Shown here piece after piece: positions 38,571-51,475 of a stretch of DNA of 64,000 nucleotides; the first letter of the stretch is position 1, and every line of letters begins with the position of its first letter. Origin of the DNA: Amphirosellinia nigrospora (lineage: Eukaryota; Ascomycota; Sordariomycetes; Xylariales; Xylariaceae). The position numbers were made by a program, and so were the translations under genes. The stretch spans positions 4,111,058-4,175,057 of the forward strand of contig SCHM01000003.1 of assembly GCA_004123355.1 (NCBI GenBank), in the 5' to 3' direction. The notes beneath the pieces were generated by a model, which had not been told where the DNA came from, did not search any database, and was given only the letters and a program-made list of their open reading frames with translations.

Positions 38571-39989
38571 TGCCTCCCCTTGAAAAAAACACGCGCCAAA
38601 AACAGGCCGAGCTACGAAGTCAACTCGAGCGAAGCAGGCACCAGCAAGAAATGATGTGACCGAAAATGCTGAAGAACCCCGGAAAGTCCTATACAGAGCA
38701 AAGGAGTAAAACGACCTGCTAGCAATAGTATCGACACTCTAGAGAGCCAAGATGCTAAAGACAGCAAACCTAGAAACTGGAGAGGCCGACCCAGGGCTAA
38801 TAAGGTCCAAAGATCGTTGCACAAGAAAGCGAAAACGAGCTATCTGAAATCCATCCAGAAACGATGATGCCGGAGCCAGCTAGAAGAGGGCCGCGCTCGC
38901 CCTGAGATAGACACCGAGGACGAAATTCCTGAGACACAACAGATAAGGCGGACTGATGAGCTTGCGCAGTGGCCAAATGGGCATGTTATTGAGGAAAGAT
39001 CTGTTAAGGAATCGTTTTGTGTGCAAGAAACAACAACTGCGTTCCAAGATGAATGTAGAAGAAATAGACCTGCTGAGCATAGAGCCCAACTATCGATGTG
39101 GCGGAACATGGAGCATACGCACGACAGTGAATGGTTGAGTCGCATCGAGGAGCTCACCCGAAAACACGATATGCTGAAACAAAATACCGTGAGCTACGAG
39201 AGACCGGCGTTCAGGAGGCAGAGCGTAATTTCGATCGCCTCCGGAAGCAAAGCGAGGAACAAGCAATAGTAATACCAATTTCAGTATATAGTGGATATAC
39301 ATATTGCTGACATCTATTAGCCGACAAGAAGCTTATTGCTACCCTCAAGCACAGTTAGCCGAGGAGACAGAAGTAGCTAAACAAGCCGAGCAACTTCGAA
39401 CGCAGCTTGAGGACAGTCAAAAGAAGGCCGTGGAGCTACAAGGAAACTGATAGAGCGCATAGCTCGTTAGAAGAGGCGAAACGGAAATCAAGACGTTGTC
39501 GACCAAACTTACGGCCGCTCGATCAGCAGAATCGACAAACGTTAAGGTTCCGGTAGCGCTATGAAACACAATCATGCAAATAGCCGTCACATGGCGAGCG
39601 CCGCCGAGGCCGCGCTCAATTAGCTCATAAGAAGGAGAACCTATACGGAGACCTGACGGGCTTGCTTGTCTGCGTGCGTTCAAACGTGAAAACAACGAGG
39701 AGGTGTTTGACTGCGTCCAGACCGGCAGAAACGGCAGTAAGTTTAAAGCTGGAAAACTAAAGTAAGGAGCGGGCTGAGACTGACTGTGCTGCAGCTCTTC
39801 ATTTCAAGTTATCAGTCGGCATTGATGGATCGTGACAAGTTCGAAGATGCGCGGTTCATGTACATGCCTCAACTTGATGCAGCTCGGGATGAGAAGCTGA
39901 TAGAAACGTTACCGGATTATCTTGTAGAGGAGATCACGTTTCCGCGGTTGCACGCCGCTAAGTTTTATTCGAGGTTGCGAAGGCCTTAA
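38571..39989 (+). CDS. Coiled-coil protein of unknown function, frame broken
   Basis: Not recognised as a named family. The ATG at 38571 begins a charged, Q/R/E-rich product (MPPLEKNTRQKQAELRSQ). In successive frames there follow an AT-hook-like RGRPR at about 38790, a long helical part (EWLSRIEELTRKHDM, then KYRELRETGVQEAERNFDRL), a probable intron (about 39270-39319, GTAATA...TATTAG), more heptad-like sequence (AEETEVAKQAEQLRTQLEDS) and a C-terminus (LPDYLVEEITFPRLHAAKF) ending at 39989. At least five frame changes are needed, and one in-frame TGA near 38862 breaks the long middle frame. It lies right beside the AT island, so it may be a fast-evolving accessory gene or a decaying one. Confidence 0.45.
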
Positions 39990-40708
39990 GTGAACGACCG
40001 GAATAGGAGAGGCCAAGCCAACGGGAAGGGAAGGGAAGGGAAGGGAAGGGAAGTAGGAGAGACTTTGGTTGTTGTGTTATGATGAGAACATGCTTTTTGT
40101 GATACCCTCAGGTGTAGCTGGCAATACCTTAGACACCTATCGATGTATAAGCAATGTTACTATTGTCTTATCAACTTTGACCTCAAGCGAATGAAATAAC
40201 CTACCTAGACATGTACGTACTCACTTACCTGGCTGAATACGTACTTTCGAGGTATGGTAGCTGGCGGGCTTGGGGTATACCTGCAGCCATTTTAATGTAT
40301 CGTGGTACGCACGCACTGTCTAGCCTGAACAGGCCTCCACGGGTACCTAATAAGTAGCCCGAGAACTGGACACAGTGGACCAAGATCTGCCGATCTGCCC
40401 CCTTGATGGTCAGCGGTTTATGTAGAGTATGCAGGAGGTATCATCACACCGAGCATTCAAATTGTTTTGTTACTACTTTATATTTTCATCTTCAATTTTT
40501 TTTTCTGTTCTACGGGCGCAATCTCCAACTACCGCGCCAGAACTTAAACTTATGGCTATGTGACGTGACTGCCCCAGCCCGTCCATGTTAGTTCCTCCTA
40601 TACGCTCCTTAAAAGTCGATCGGATTATCTATGGACCTTGAGACCTGCTTGCTCGTCCGACAGAAGCCGAAACTCTGAAGCCGTTCGTTACGGAACCTCC
40701 CCTCAACC
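39990..40708. other. Spacer before mcd4
   Basis: About 0.7 kb holding a (GGGAA)n tract and the mcd4 promoter and leader. No further gene is seen. Confidence 0.5.
40023..40053 (+). repeat. (GGGAA)n pentanucleotide microsatellite
   Basis: Six perfect tandem GGGAA units just downstream of the coiled-coil gene stop codon. Confidence 0.9.
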
Positions 40709-43700
40709 ATGGCAGGCGTCAGCCGCTTCAAATTCATGGCCGTGGCCATGATATTCCACCTGGTATATATCTATTCAATCTTTGATATCTACTTTGTCAG
40801 TCCAATTGTCAGCGGCATGCAATTGTTCCAGCTGGAAAGACCAGCAGGGAGAAAGGCGCCAGCTGACCGGCTTGTACTCTTTGTTGGTATGGATTCATCC
40901 TCTCGTGAATAGGAAGCGCTCTGGCGACTAATGCTAGATATGTAGGCGATGGGCTGCGTGCCGACAAAGCCTTCCAATCATTTCCCGAACCTTACCCAAA
41001 GGCAGACCAAGATTTGACCCGCGACCACTTGCACCTTTCCTGCGATCTCGCGTCTTAGAACACGGCACCTTCGGTGTATCCCACACGAGAGTTCCCACCG
41101 AGTCTCGGCCCGGACACGTCGCCCTAATAGCAGGCTTGTACGAGGATGTTTCGGCTGTTGCGACGGGCTGGAAACTCAACCCGGTGAACTTTGACAGTGT
41201 GTTCAACCGGAGTAGGCATACATGGAGTTGGGGAAGCCCGGATATTTTGCCCATGTTTGAGCATGGAGCTACGCCGGGTAAGATAGATGCCTATTGTTAC
41301 GATGCAGATTTTGAGGACTTTTCTCAAGATGCACTTCATCTTGATCTTTGGGTCTTCGACCATGTGAAGGAGTTGTTCGCGGCTGCCGAGAAGAACAGTA
41401 CTCTCAATGCCGCCCTAAGACAAGACAAGATAGTGTTTTTTCTCCATCTACTGGGATTGGATACGGCCGGACATTCGTACCGGCCTTACTCAAAAGAGTA
41501 TCTGAATAATATCAAGGTCGTAGATGAAGGCGTAAAAGAGATAGCAAGCACGATTAACAAGTTTTACGCCGACGAAAGAACCGCCTTCGTCTTCACTGCG
41601 GATCACGGGATGAGTGATTTGGCAGCCATGGAGACGGGCATCCAGATAACACTCGAACACCCTTGATAGCTTGGGGATCTGGTGTTGCTAAACCTACGAT
41701 ACATCAGGACGGCACAGCGCCCGGGCATGATGACTACTCGGCAGATTGGAATCTATCCCAAATCCAACGACACGATACGCACCAGGCTGATGTAGCGGCT
41801 CTTATGGCCTACTTAGTCGGTCTCGAATTCCCCGCGAATTCTGTGGGTGAACTGCCACTGTCATATCTGTCAGCAGACACCAAAGAGAAAGCCGAGGCAT
41901 CCTTTGTGAACGCCCAGGAGATTTTAGAGATGTACCGGGTCAAGGAAATGAACAAGAAAACAAAACAGTTACGATACCAACCCTATGAACCATTGAGCGG
42001 AGACGGCGGCAAGCTTTACGATAATCGACTATCGTCAATCAGAGACCTCATTGATTTAGGACGTTTTGAGGAGGCCATTGAAGAGAGCGCCGCTCTGATG
42101 AAACTTGGATTGGAAGGAATGCGCTATCTACAGACGTACGACTGGCTTTTCCTCAGGCTCTTGTTACAATTGGCTATCTCGCTGGATAGCTTTTGCGTTG
42201 ACCACAGTCGTCGATTTGCATGTTTTACAAGGTACGACACGGCCCTCGCGATCAATCGGTGCGGTGCTTTTCTTTTCATCCGTTCTTGTCGCGCTATATG
42301 CATCCTTCGTTATTTCACAGTCTCCTCCACTTATTATGCTACGCATTTTTCCCAGTTTTGTTCTGGAGGAGGTCTATGCGCGTCGGGAAAGCCTAGCTAG
42401 AGGAAGCGGGTTCTATTGGGACACATTGAAACAGGCACGAGAGTGTTGTCTTTCGTCGGAAATCTTGTCGTGTACGTGGGAATCACGAGTCACTAGTAAG
42501 TTCTTCTCAAATTCATCCGCACACAATCTAACTATTCTAGGCATTTGGTACATTCATCGCGAAGTGTTCACCTTCCTTTCATTGTAGCATCGTTGTTTCC
42601 ATGGCCTTCGGCGTTTCATTCTTTCAGAAGCAACCTCGCCCTCTGTGCCACATGGTTTGCCTCCTGTCTTTTAATGAGCACCTTCACCTTACTACCTGCA
42701 AACAAGTAGAGGATGTACAGTTGATGTATGTTATCATCCAATCCTACCCTGTTGTGTAATACTCACAATTAGCAGCATGATCGGTGGCTCTCTAATGGCG
42801 TGCGCGGCTCCTATACCTCGTTTTGAAGGGCAGACTACTGGCAGACTTTTCAGGTTCGCTTAAGCCACAGCCGTCGCAAAAGGAAACCAAATCTCAAGGG
42901 CTCTCGTTGGGACAAGTAAGTCGATGTGGTCTGCTATATCACTCCTTTTTGTCTAACACAGGTACAGACCGGGCTCATCATTCTCGCTATGATCGTAACT
43001 CGGTCTAGCGCGCTATCATTACAGGCGAAACAGGGCCTGCCTCGCGGCAATCAGATAGTCGTTGGCTTGTTCTTTGTCATATCATCATAATGCCCCTAAC
43101 TCACCGGCTCCAACCTAATAACCATTACCTTCACAGGCTCATGGTCCTTTTCTTAGCATGTGCTCCAACATTTGTTATTCTTACGATCTCGTATGAAGGG
43201 CTCTCTACTTCGTGTTTTCACTCACTTTGGTAACTTGGGTTCGAATCGAGCATCACGGCTACGTGTTTTCACAATCATCGCAAAGGAAAGTGGAAAGCCA
43301 GAGCTCGACTGCTGGGGCAGCTATCGAAGCGATTGCATCTCAGTTTCGCCATTGTCACTCTCGGATGCGCGCGTAGCGCTCTTCTTCTTTGTACTTCCCA
43401 GTCTGCTTCTTCAGCACAGGCAATGTCGCCTCGTCTCATCCTTCAGCCTAGAAAGCGTGTGTCGGCTTCTTCCGATATTCGACCCCTTCTCCCAAGGGGC
43501 ACTCCTTATCTTGAGATCATGATTCCCTTTGTGCTCATCTCGGCGAGCCTAGGTATCCTGAATAGGCGCATAGGCGTAGCGCGTCGGCACTGTTTGTTGG
43601 CAATGTCGTTGAGTGATATCCTCACCCTCTACTTCTTTGGGTAGTCAAAGACGAGGGGTCTTGGCTAGAGATAGGGTCCACCATTACTCATTTTATCATA

Positions 43701-43772
43701 GCTAGTGCTCTCTGTGTCTTCGTGGCGGCGTTAGAAGGCGTGAGTGCAGCTTTCACGGTGGAGTCGAAGTAG
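40709..43772 (+). CDS. mcd4: GPI ethanolamine-phosphate transferase 1 (Mcd4/PIG-N), frame broken
   Basis: ER enzyme that adds ethanolamine phosphate to the first mannose of the GPI precursor. The ATG at 40709 gives a signal-anchor ([20 protein letters not shown]) followed by [13 protein letters not shown] 59 bp intron (40887-40945) joins LVLFVG to DGLRADKAF. The alkaline-phosphatase-type lumenal domain shows [30 protein letters not shown] and FTADHGMSD. The C-terminal half is polytopic (for example [30 protein letters not shown]), and the protein ends [10 protein letters not shown] at 43772. A second intron is likely at about 42496-42540. The length of about 980 residues is normal. Frame changes are needed near 41010 (short C run), 41622 and 42160, with several more from 42350 to 43650. 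Confidence 0.85.
40887..40945 (+). other. Intron 1 of mcd4
   Basis: A GTATGG donor, GACTAATGC branch site and TGTAG acceptor. Removal gives [11 protein letters not shown], the conserved metal-site region. Its length is 59 bp. Confidence 0.85.
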
Positions 43773-45683
43773 AAGGCTTACACAGGCATAAATCTGGAGT
43801 TAACGGACACCCAACGGGGCACCAAAAAAGGAGACATTGCCGCCGACGAAAACCAAGGAGGATGTCTTAGTGAACTAGACAAAAAGATATGCGTACGAAC
43901 TTAATAGAACATTAATTCCAAGCACAGCACAGAGCGTGATCAACTCTCAGGTATCAGAGCTACCAAAGTATCCGCGCGCCAGTAGTTAGCAACCTTGAAG
44001 TGAAACGTAGTTGAACTTTAGTGTTTCCGTTTGGGTAAATGACTCAGTAAATCTGGAAAGCTTTGTTCTTTTCTCTTTTTTTTTAGGGTTCTTTATAATA
44101 GTGCCACGGGCATTTCATTTCACGTCACCGTTTGATGTCCAGCAAGCGGGAACCATGACGACACCCCGAGACGGTTGCTTGCTAATTACGGTCGTGTATG
44201 TCGAGAGCGGGCTACGGGAATTAACGCAGCAGTCTAAGGACTAGGCAAGGTACAGCCAGCCTTAGAGAGGGCAGATACACATTCTAGAACACAACACTCA
44301 GCGGTCAATTTCCCCGGACTCGATACCTACTCAAAACAGCTAAGAATGACAGACGGACGCTACAGTAAGACACATGTGCCCAGACTTGCTTAACCAAAAA
44401 ACAAGCGGAAGATAACGTGCCTAGTGCAGAAGACAGGATTAGAATTGGGGCGTACCTGGAAATCCGCGTCTGTTCGAACTAAAAGCACGTGAAGCCAGCT
44501 TGGGCAAAGTTGGTGGGGCCTTGTCAAGTGCTCAATACTACTAAGTGTGCTGTAGTCTGCCTGCTTGTAGGAGGTAGTCGTACAGTAGGCGTACCTTGTT
44601 TCAAACTGCTAAATTGTGAACGAGATAACTTTTTCTACTTGTAGATGCCGGATCCTTCCTTGTTCCTGTTGCTCTGAAAATCTACTGAAAAGTGATTGGA
44701 TAATATAGGTAATGTAATTACCAAGGCAGGCAGCTAGGATGTAGGGAAGAGACATGACTCGAGCAATGAGCAAGACAGCGCCACCAGATCGGGAGATACC
44801 TCGTGTACATACTATGTACACTTCGAGGTTGCTTTGCATCGCGGACCTTACAGATGATGCCTATCACCCACCTGTAGCATTAGCTGCTGTGTACATAGTA
44901 GACGCCTACTTTATGTCGAATTGTCCTAGGCTGGGTGTTCTAGGGAATTATGCGTAAAACCAAGGTAGGTTATGTACTATTTTGGTCACAATACTTCTAT
45001 TAAATTTTAAAACAGATCGTTGCCCTTCAACTTGGGCGACTGTCTTATTGGCGTATTGGCGGCGTCGTTAGGTGTCAGTATCACAACGCCTTGCTTTAGG
45101 TATTATACCTTAAACAGAGGGACCTATTAGGGGGCGCTTTTATGTGGGAAGACCACCTATAAACCTATAATTAGGTAATGTAGGTAAGGTCGTAGGTAGG
45201 TAGCGTGCCCAAGGGCAGTTCCGCGAACCCCGGTGGCGCTAGGTAGCTTGCTTGCCTAGCAGGTAAGAAGATAGGTAGGTAGGTAGGTCGTAGAAAAGGT
45301 GTAAAGTGCATGTCTGCAGCACTGGAGTTATATACATTCATAGTTAGGACATATCGGGAGACAGACACCCACCTCAGCTGTTTTGTTTCGTCGCATCAAG
45401 CAAGCGCTCATTACCTACCGCCTCTTGTCGGTGTCCATACCGAATCCCCCGTCTCTTTTTCGCCCTCGCCCTCACCCTCGACCTTGCCTCAGGTGATTCT
45501 CTGGGTCTCGACGTGCGAACAGCCCACTCGCCAAGTCCAGTTGCCTTTCCGATGCACAGAGGGACATGAGCCATTCGTTTCTCTCTGCTGATCACATTTC
45601 CAAATTACGATGCGACACGTCTGATATTTCGGCTGCGACTCGTTCGGTGACCCGCCCGCTACTGCAACCCCCTCATCATCAGG
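43773..45683. other. Spacer between mcd4 and the Zn2Cys6 gene
   Basis: A 1.9 kb spacer without a convincing gene. It holds TAGG-type tandem repeats at about 45176-45292 and, from about 45400, a pyrimidine-rich leader to the next gene. Short frames at 44011 and 44609 show no family resemblance. Confidence 0.5.
45176..45292 (+). repeat. Degenerate (TAGG)n microsatellite
   Basis: Blocks of GTAGGTAGGTAG and ATAGGTAGGTAGGTAGG are interspersed with unique bases upstream of the transcription-factor gene. Confidence 0.75.
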
Positions 45684-48600
45684 ATGGCCGACATAGACGT
45701 GAAACCGAGCACTGCTGAGCTGGTTGGGCCGCCGCCGCCGCCACAGCAGCAGCAACAGCAGTATCAAAGCCCGACCCAGAATCAGAACCAGAGCCCAAAT
45801 CAGCAGAGCCAGGCACACTCCAATTCTCCAGCACCATCGTCGAACTCTCCCGGCGGAACATTCGGCGGTCCCTCCAGCTCACTGACCGCCGCGCAGAATG
45901 CGCAAGCACAGCTAAGCTTCCGAAGGTGAGCCTACCCTCGCATCGTGGTTTGCAGTGCGCGATCTGTTGGCTGACCACGAAATGCCTCGTCCAGGCAACG
46001 TGCGTCGAGAGCTTGTGAAGTAAGTGGTCCCTTTTTATAAAGTTCTAGTGTTTTCGGTAGTCGACTTTGGCACAATCCTTGGAGCTATGTGCCTTTATCA
46101 GTAGCACTATCTGGGGCGCAAGTGGGATTTTGTCGTTGTGCCGAGGCATCTCAACAGCACAACCATATTGGCCCAACTCTCGACTAATCATTCGCGGTCC
46201 ACAGACATGCCACGCCAGAAAGGTACGCACTCCTTTCTCCGTCCCTTCGATCCCTCACCACCCGAGTCACGAACCACGCCCGACAACATGTCTCGTATTA
46301 TCCTGTCTTGCGCATATCTCGCCCCCTCGTTGATGCGCGCGCACGTGGATGTAGTTGCTCACCAGACACCAGGTTAGATGCGACGCCGCCAGCCTCGGTG
46401 TACCATGCACCAACTGCGTCGCCTTTCAGATTGAATGCAAGATCCCCCAGCCCAAGAGGAAGAAGACGCAAGCAAATGCGACAAAGGACTCAGACAGGTC
46501 TGCATACATCCGACCTTAGCCTGCGCTGCCTTCCGTGACTGACTATTTTGTATAGCGAACGTGGGGATGTCGGCGACAGCCAATCTCCCCAGCCTATGGC
46601 CGGCTCGTCGACTACGTTCCCTGCGAGGCCGCCTGCCGTATATCATACTGCCGAAGCCGTGCCGCCAACCACCTTAACCGAGGCGCAGGCGAGGAAAGAA
46701 GAAGTTGACAACGACACTTATGTCAATCTTGTCATGAAGCCCAAGTTTACCAGAGCGCCCATTACCGAAGCTGGCCGCGTCGCTTTTCTAGGCGAATCTT
46801 CCAACCTTACCTTGTTAGTCCACGATCGTCAGGGCGCTTCAGACGTGGTCCATTATCCATTGCCTGAAAACGTTCGGGGATCTAGAGCAAGGTTGACTGA
46901 ACTCGACAATATCGAAATCGACATCCTTCATCAACGTGGTGCCTTTCTACTTCCCCCTCGGCAATTATGCGACGAGCTTATTGAAGCCTACTTCAAGTGG
47001 GTGCACCCTATTGTACCGTCATCAACAGGACACGCTTCATGAGACAGTATCGAGACCCTAAAAACCCTCCGTCACTCCTATTGCTCCAAGCTGTTCTGCT
47101 TGCTGGCTCCCGTGTTTGCCAAAACCAACAGCTTATGGATGCCAACGGCTCAACCACGCCTGCTGCTCTAACCTTCTATAAGAGAGCTAAAGCTCTTTAC
47201 GATGCCAATTACGAGGATGATCGGGTGACTATCGTCCAATCCTTGCTGCTCATGGGCTGGTATTGGGAAGGGCCCGAAGATGTTACTAAGAATGTCTTTT
47301 ATTGGAGCCGTGTCGCCATCATCGTGGCTCAGGGCTCTGGCATGCACAGGAGCGTACAGGGCTCCCAGCTCAGTGACGCGGACAAGAGGCTATGGAAACG
47401 CATTTGGTGGACGTTGTTCACCCGCGATCGGTCTGTCGCCGTAGCGCTGGGGCGCCCCTGCAACATTAACCTGGAGGACTGCGATGTTGAAATGCTGACA
47501 GAGGACGATTTCATTGAGGATGAGCCCGACAATGCAATTGGGTTCGCCCCGGATCCTATCCACGTACACTTCTTCTTGCAATACGTCAAGTTGTGCGAGA
47601 TTATGGGTCTAGTCCTCTCGCAGCAATACTCTGTGGCATCTCGTGGACGGCGCCAGAATGCTATTGATCTTACCCACAGTGACATGGCTCTGGCTGACTG
47701 GTTGCAAAATTGCCCCAAGATGGTATACTGGGAGATGCCACGGCATCATTTTTGGAGCGCCCTTCTCCATTCGAACTACTATACGACGCTATGCCTACTA
47801 CATCGGGCGCATATGCCTCCCAATACGAGTAGTCATCACCAGTCAAATTTCCTGATGAATCGGCATATCCCTCACGTACCATCGCGTTCCAGGCCGCCGG
47901 AATGATCACATCTATAATTGAAAACCTATCAGCTCACGATGAGCTACGTTATTGTCCTGCGTTTGTTGTTTACAGCTTATTCTCAGCACTTATCATGCAT
48001 GTATATCAGATGCGCTCACCAGTGCCGTCTATTCAACGAGTTACACATGACAGGATCCGAACATGTATGAATGCGCTGAAAGATGTCTCCAAGGTATGGC
48101 TTGTGGGCAAGATGGTATACACATTGTTTGAGTCTATTCTGGGTAACAAGGTACTTGAAGAGAGGCTGCAGAAAGCGGCTGGTAAGCGCCATAAAAGGCT
48201 CAACAGAGTTTTTCACACCTTGATCAACAACATCCGAGGCAACAAGAAGCAACAAAGCGAAAATACGATGAAATGGCTATTGACTTCAGCGTGACCACGC
48301 CTACACACCAGGAATCCTACGAGCGATCACGACCGCAAACGCCACGAAACAACGAGCCCGCGCCGAACCAGGCCACCATGGGACCTCCGCTCACCTCGCC
48401 GAATGCAAAGTCGGGCGACACCTTTATGGAGGAACTAACAGTAGGCCTCAGACTCGACCAGCGACACCGTTCAACCCTCGTTCTCAGCTCCCGGCACCCC
48501 ACCAGATCTATACCTCGTCACTCGGAACTCACCGAATATATCGCAATCGCTCTGGGAGAATTTCAACACCGACCAACTGTTCCCCGACGGCCTGCCCCAA

Positions 48601-49046
48601 ATGTCACCTCCGCACAACCAGCAGAGCCTAGACCCGAATGTCATGTCGCAGATGCAGGGTATGTCGTCTCCGGTGTTAGGCCAGCATAACCATTTCCAGG
48701 GATTAGGAACGCATAGAACGACAGCCGACAGCCCAATGCAAACTAACACTTTCTTACAACCAGGACTTGGGGGGTTCCAAGGTCAATCATCAACACTATG
48801 GCCGGGCAACGATATAAATACTATGCCGGAGGGACACAGTCCAAGTGATAGCTGGAGTACCACATCCGGCCAGGGTCAACCGGTGCCAGCTACGTTGAAC
48901 GTGGAAGACTGGTAAGATGGCTCTCATACCAAGATTGCGTAGATATGACGAAAAACTAACATGAGTGCTTTCTGTACAGGTTCCAATTCTTCGGGATCAA
49001 TGGCAATGACGTGAACCTAACCGGACTCGACCTGTCCCTGAATTGA
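45684..49046 (+). CDS. Zn2Cys6 transcription factor, CTF1-beta/FarB type, frame broken
   Basis: Fungal binuclear zinc-cluster regulator. The closest family I recognise is cutinase transcription factor 1 beta/FarB, which controls fatty-acid and cutin-monomer use. Exon 1 (45684-45925) is Q/P/S-rich (MADIDVKPSTAELVGPPPPP). The zinc cluster, CETCHARKVRC then CTNCVAFQIEC, is split over exons 2-4 (45995-46019, 46205-46222, 46373-46497). Exon 5 starts at 46556. The fungal-specific transcription-factor domain spans about 46940-47700 (WVHPIVP, WKRIWWTLFTRDR, VALGRPCNINLEDCDVEML). A Q/P/S-rich tail leads to a last intron (48912-48979) and the end GNDVNLTGLDLSLN. All splice phases close. Frame changes are needed near 47020, 47850, 48262 and two or more within 48430-48500. 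Expected to act in the nucleus. Confidence 0.82.
45926..46555 (+). other. Introns 1-4 of the Zn2Cys6 gene, including an 18-nt exon
   Basis: Four introns (45926-45994, 46020-46204, 46223-46372, 46498-46555) break the DNA-binding domain. They leave exons of 25 nt, 18 nt and 125 nt. The joined sequence is a perfect Zn2Cys6 motif (Cx2Cx6Cx8Cx2Cx6C), which supports every junction. Donors are GTGAGC, GTAAGT, GTACGC and GTCTGC. Confidence 0.75.
48912..48979 (+). other. Last intron of the Zn2Cys6 gene
   Basis: A GTAAGA donor and TGTACAG acceptor; splicing joins NVEDW to FQFFGINGND. Its length is 68 bp. Confidence 0.75.
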
Positions 49047-49477
49047 AGAAACAACAAACAGCTGTACGACCGACGAAGGGCTGGGTCTCTAGGGAAAGCT
49101 ATGGACAGACAGAGCCGTGCTCTTTCGATCCCCACCCCATGTTGAAGGAGGCATGTGTGAGCACATTATACCCGTAGGCATCGTAATGGAATATCAGGCT
49201 CTATCTCGTGTAGCTTGAGCACATGGCGTGTTTGAATGGCGTGTCAATACCCATAGCATATGAAATGTACTGTACAACTGGCGTTACTAAATACACAAGC
49301 CGATCATTGCCTTCACACGATGCGTCTCTATAAGATGGAAGGATAAGTTGGTGGTACAGATTGTTTGATTATGCTTAGCAGTATACATTGGCTGCATCAT
49401 GATACCCTAGACCAGCACTGTACGAGCCAACCCAAGACCTTGGCGCAGTTATGGGGTGTTGTAACAGGACCACCTAG
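49047..49477. other. 3' flank of the Zn2Cys6 gene
   Basis: 431 bp of normal composition up to the inverted-repeat element. No gene is seen. Confidence 0.5.
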
Positions 49478-51207
49478 GGTAGTCCATAGGGACAAAGAGG
49501 ACAAAGTCCAAGTGGCGCCTGGCAAATCCCTTGCCAAGGGATTAGGTAGAACTTATAGTGCTTAATGTATTATAGTTTATCTATAATTAAATTTTACTTC
49601 GTACGGAATATTTATTTGTTAATTTATTTTATTATTTAAGTAAAAGAATATTTATATAATTGTATTTATTTTTATTTAATCGGAATTAAAAATTTTATAA
49701 ATATTATATTTTTTAGCACTTTTAAACGCCGGATTTATTAATTATACCGCTTAAAAGCTAATAATAAGCTTTTTATATTTTTTTTTATTTTTTTTATAAA
49801 GCTATTTATTATTTAAATCGTTAATAATAAACGTATAGCTTTAATTAACGTTATTAATAAAATTATTAGCTTTATTTTAGTTATTATTGTTTTTTTATTG
49901 TTTAAGTTTAAATTAAATATTTAGCTTTAGTTTTTTTTTAATAAAAAGTTTAGCTTTAGCGATAAAAAAAGCTAAAATTATAAAAATAATTTATTATAGC
50001 AATATAACTAATTATTATAATAATATAGCCGGTTATATAATAAACAAACTATAATTTTTACTATAGTTAGTTTATTTATAATTAATATATTAGTTTGTTT
50101 AATAGCTAATAATTATAATAATATAATAAAAAATAGCTTTATTATTTATTATTATTAATAATTATTTATATTATATATTTTTAATAAAATATAGCTTATT
50201 AAACGCTATAAATATAAATAAAAAAATTATTAATATATAAAAACTAATAAACAATTATAACTTATTTTTAATTAATAAAAACCTAGCGTATATATAATAG
50301 TCTAATAGCTAAAAAAATTATAACTGTTTATTAAAAACTATATAATATTAAACTATTAATTTTAAAAAAAATATAATTAAAATTTAATTATTATTAATAA
50401 AAAACGTATTTTATATATATTATTATTTAATACTTAGTTAATCTTTTTATAAAAATAATTATTTAATAAATAGTTAGCTATTATTATAAAAATATATAAA
50501 AAAATTATAAACGTACTTAAATAAAAACGTTTTTATAAATACTAGCTATATATTTAAATTAATATATAATTAAAAATTTATAATTTTATTATTAGTTTAA
50601 AAATATTAATTATTATATATAAAGTTATAAAATTATAAGTTTAATATATTAATTAATTATACGCTTTATTTTACGCTAATAAATAAGCTTTTATTAAAAA
50701 AACTATAATTAAATTAATAATAAATTATAAAATATAAAATAAAATATATATATACGCTATAATATATAATATTTATTTAAGCGTAATAATATTAATAAAT
50801 AAAATAGCTAAATATAAAAAATTAAAAATATAAAAATTAGCAGCATAAAAGTTAAAAAAATTAAAAAAAAATATAAAGCTATAAATTAAAAAATACTTAA
50901 ATAAATATATATATTTATAATTATAACTATTTATAACTATAGCTATTATAGTTATAGCTAATAAATATAATAATTATAATAATAATAATAATATTATAAT
51001 AATAATAATATAATAATATATATAATTATATAAGCTATTTAATATTAAATAAAAAAAAAAAAAAAATTATACTTTTTTTACTAAATATATATTTATATAT
51101 TTTTTTTATACTTTTTTAAATAATAAATTATTTTTAGCTATTATATTTAAAAATATTTTTATTATAGTTATTATATAATAAAAGTTTTTTAAGTAGTATA
51201 TTTTTTA

Positions 51208-51238
<31 letters not shown>

Positions 51239-51475
51239 ATTTTTTTTTAATATAAAAATAATTATAAACAGACCAAACATAAATATTATACGCTAATATA
51301 TATTTTTATATTTTATAAATTTTAAAAAATATATACTATTAAATAACTTATTATATAATATATAGCTAAAAACTTTTTTATATTTTTAATATTTTTAATA
51401 TTTTTAATTTAACGTTTTAAACTTTATATAAAATATATATTTAAACTATTATTAATTTATAAAAATTATTTTTTA
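49478..51475 (+). repeat. Left arm of giant inverted repeat
   Basis: About 2.0 kb. It starts in unmutated sequence at GGTAGTCCATAGGGAC and becomes AT-rich from about 49560. The match to the right arm is lost just after AAAAATTATTTTTT. Confidence 0.75.

Noticed and set aside
38571-49046. Secondary-metabolite or effector gene cluster
   Set aside because: Genes here are an unknown coiled-coil protein, a GPI enzyme and a lipid regulator; no backbone synthase or tailoring enzymes.
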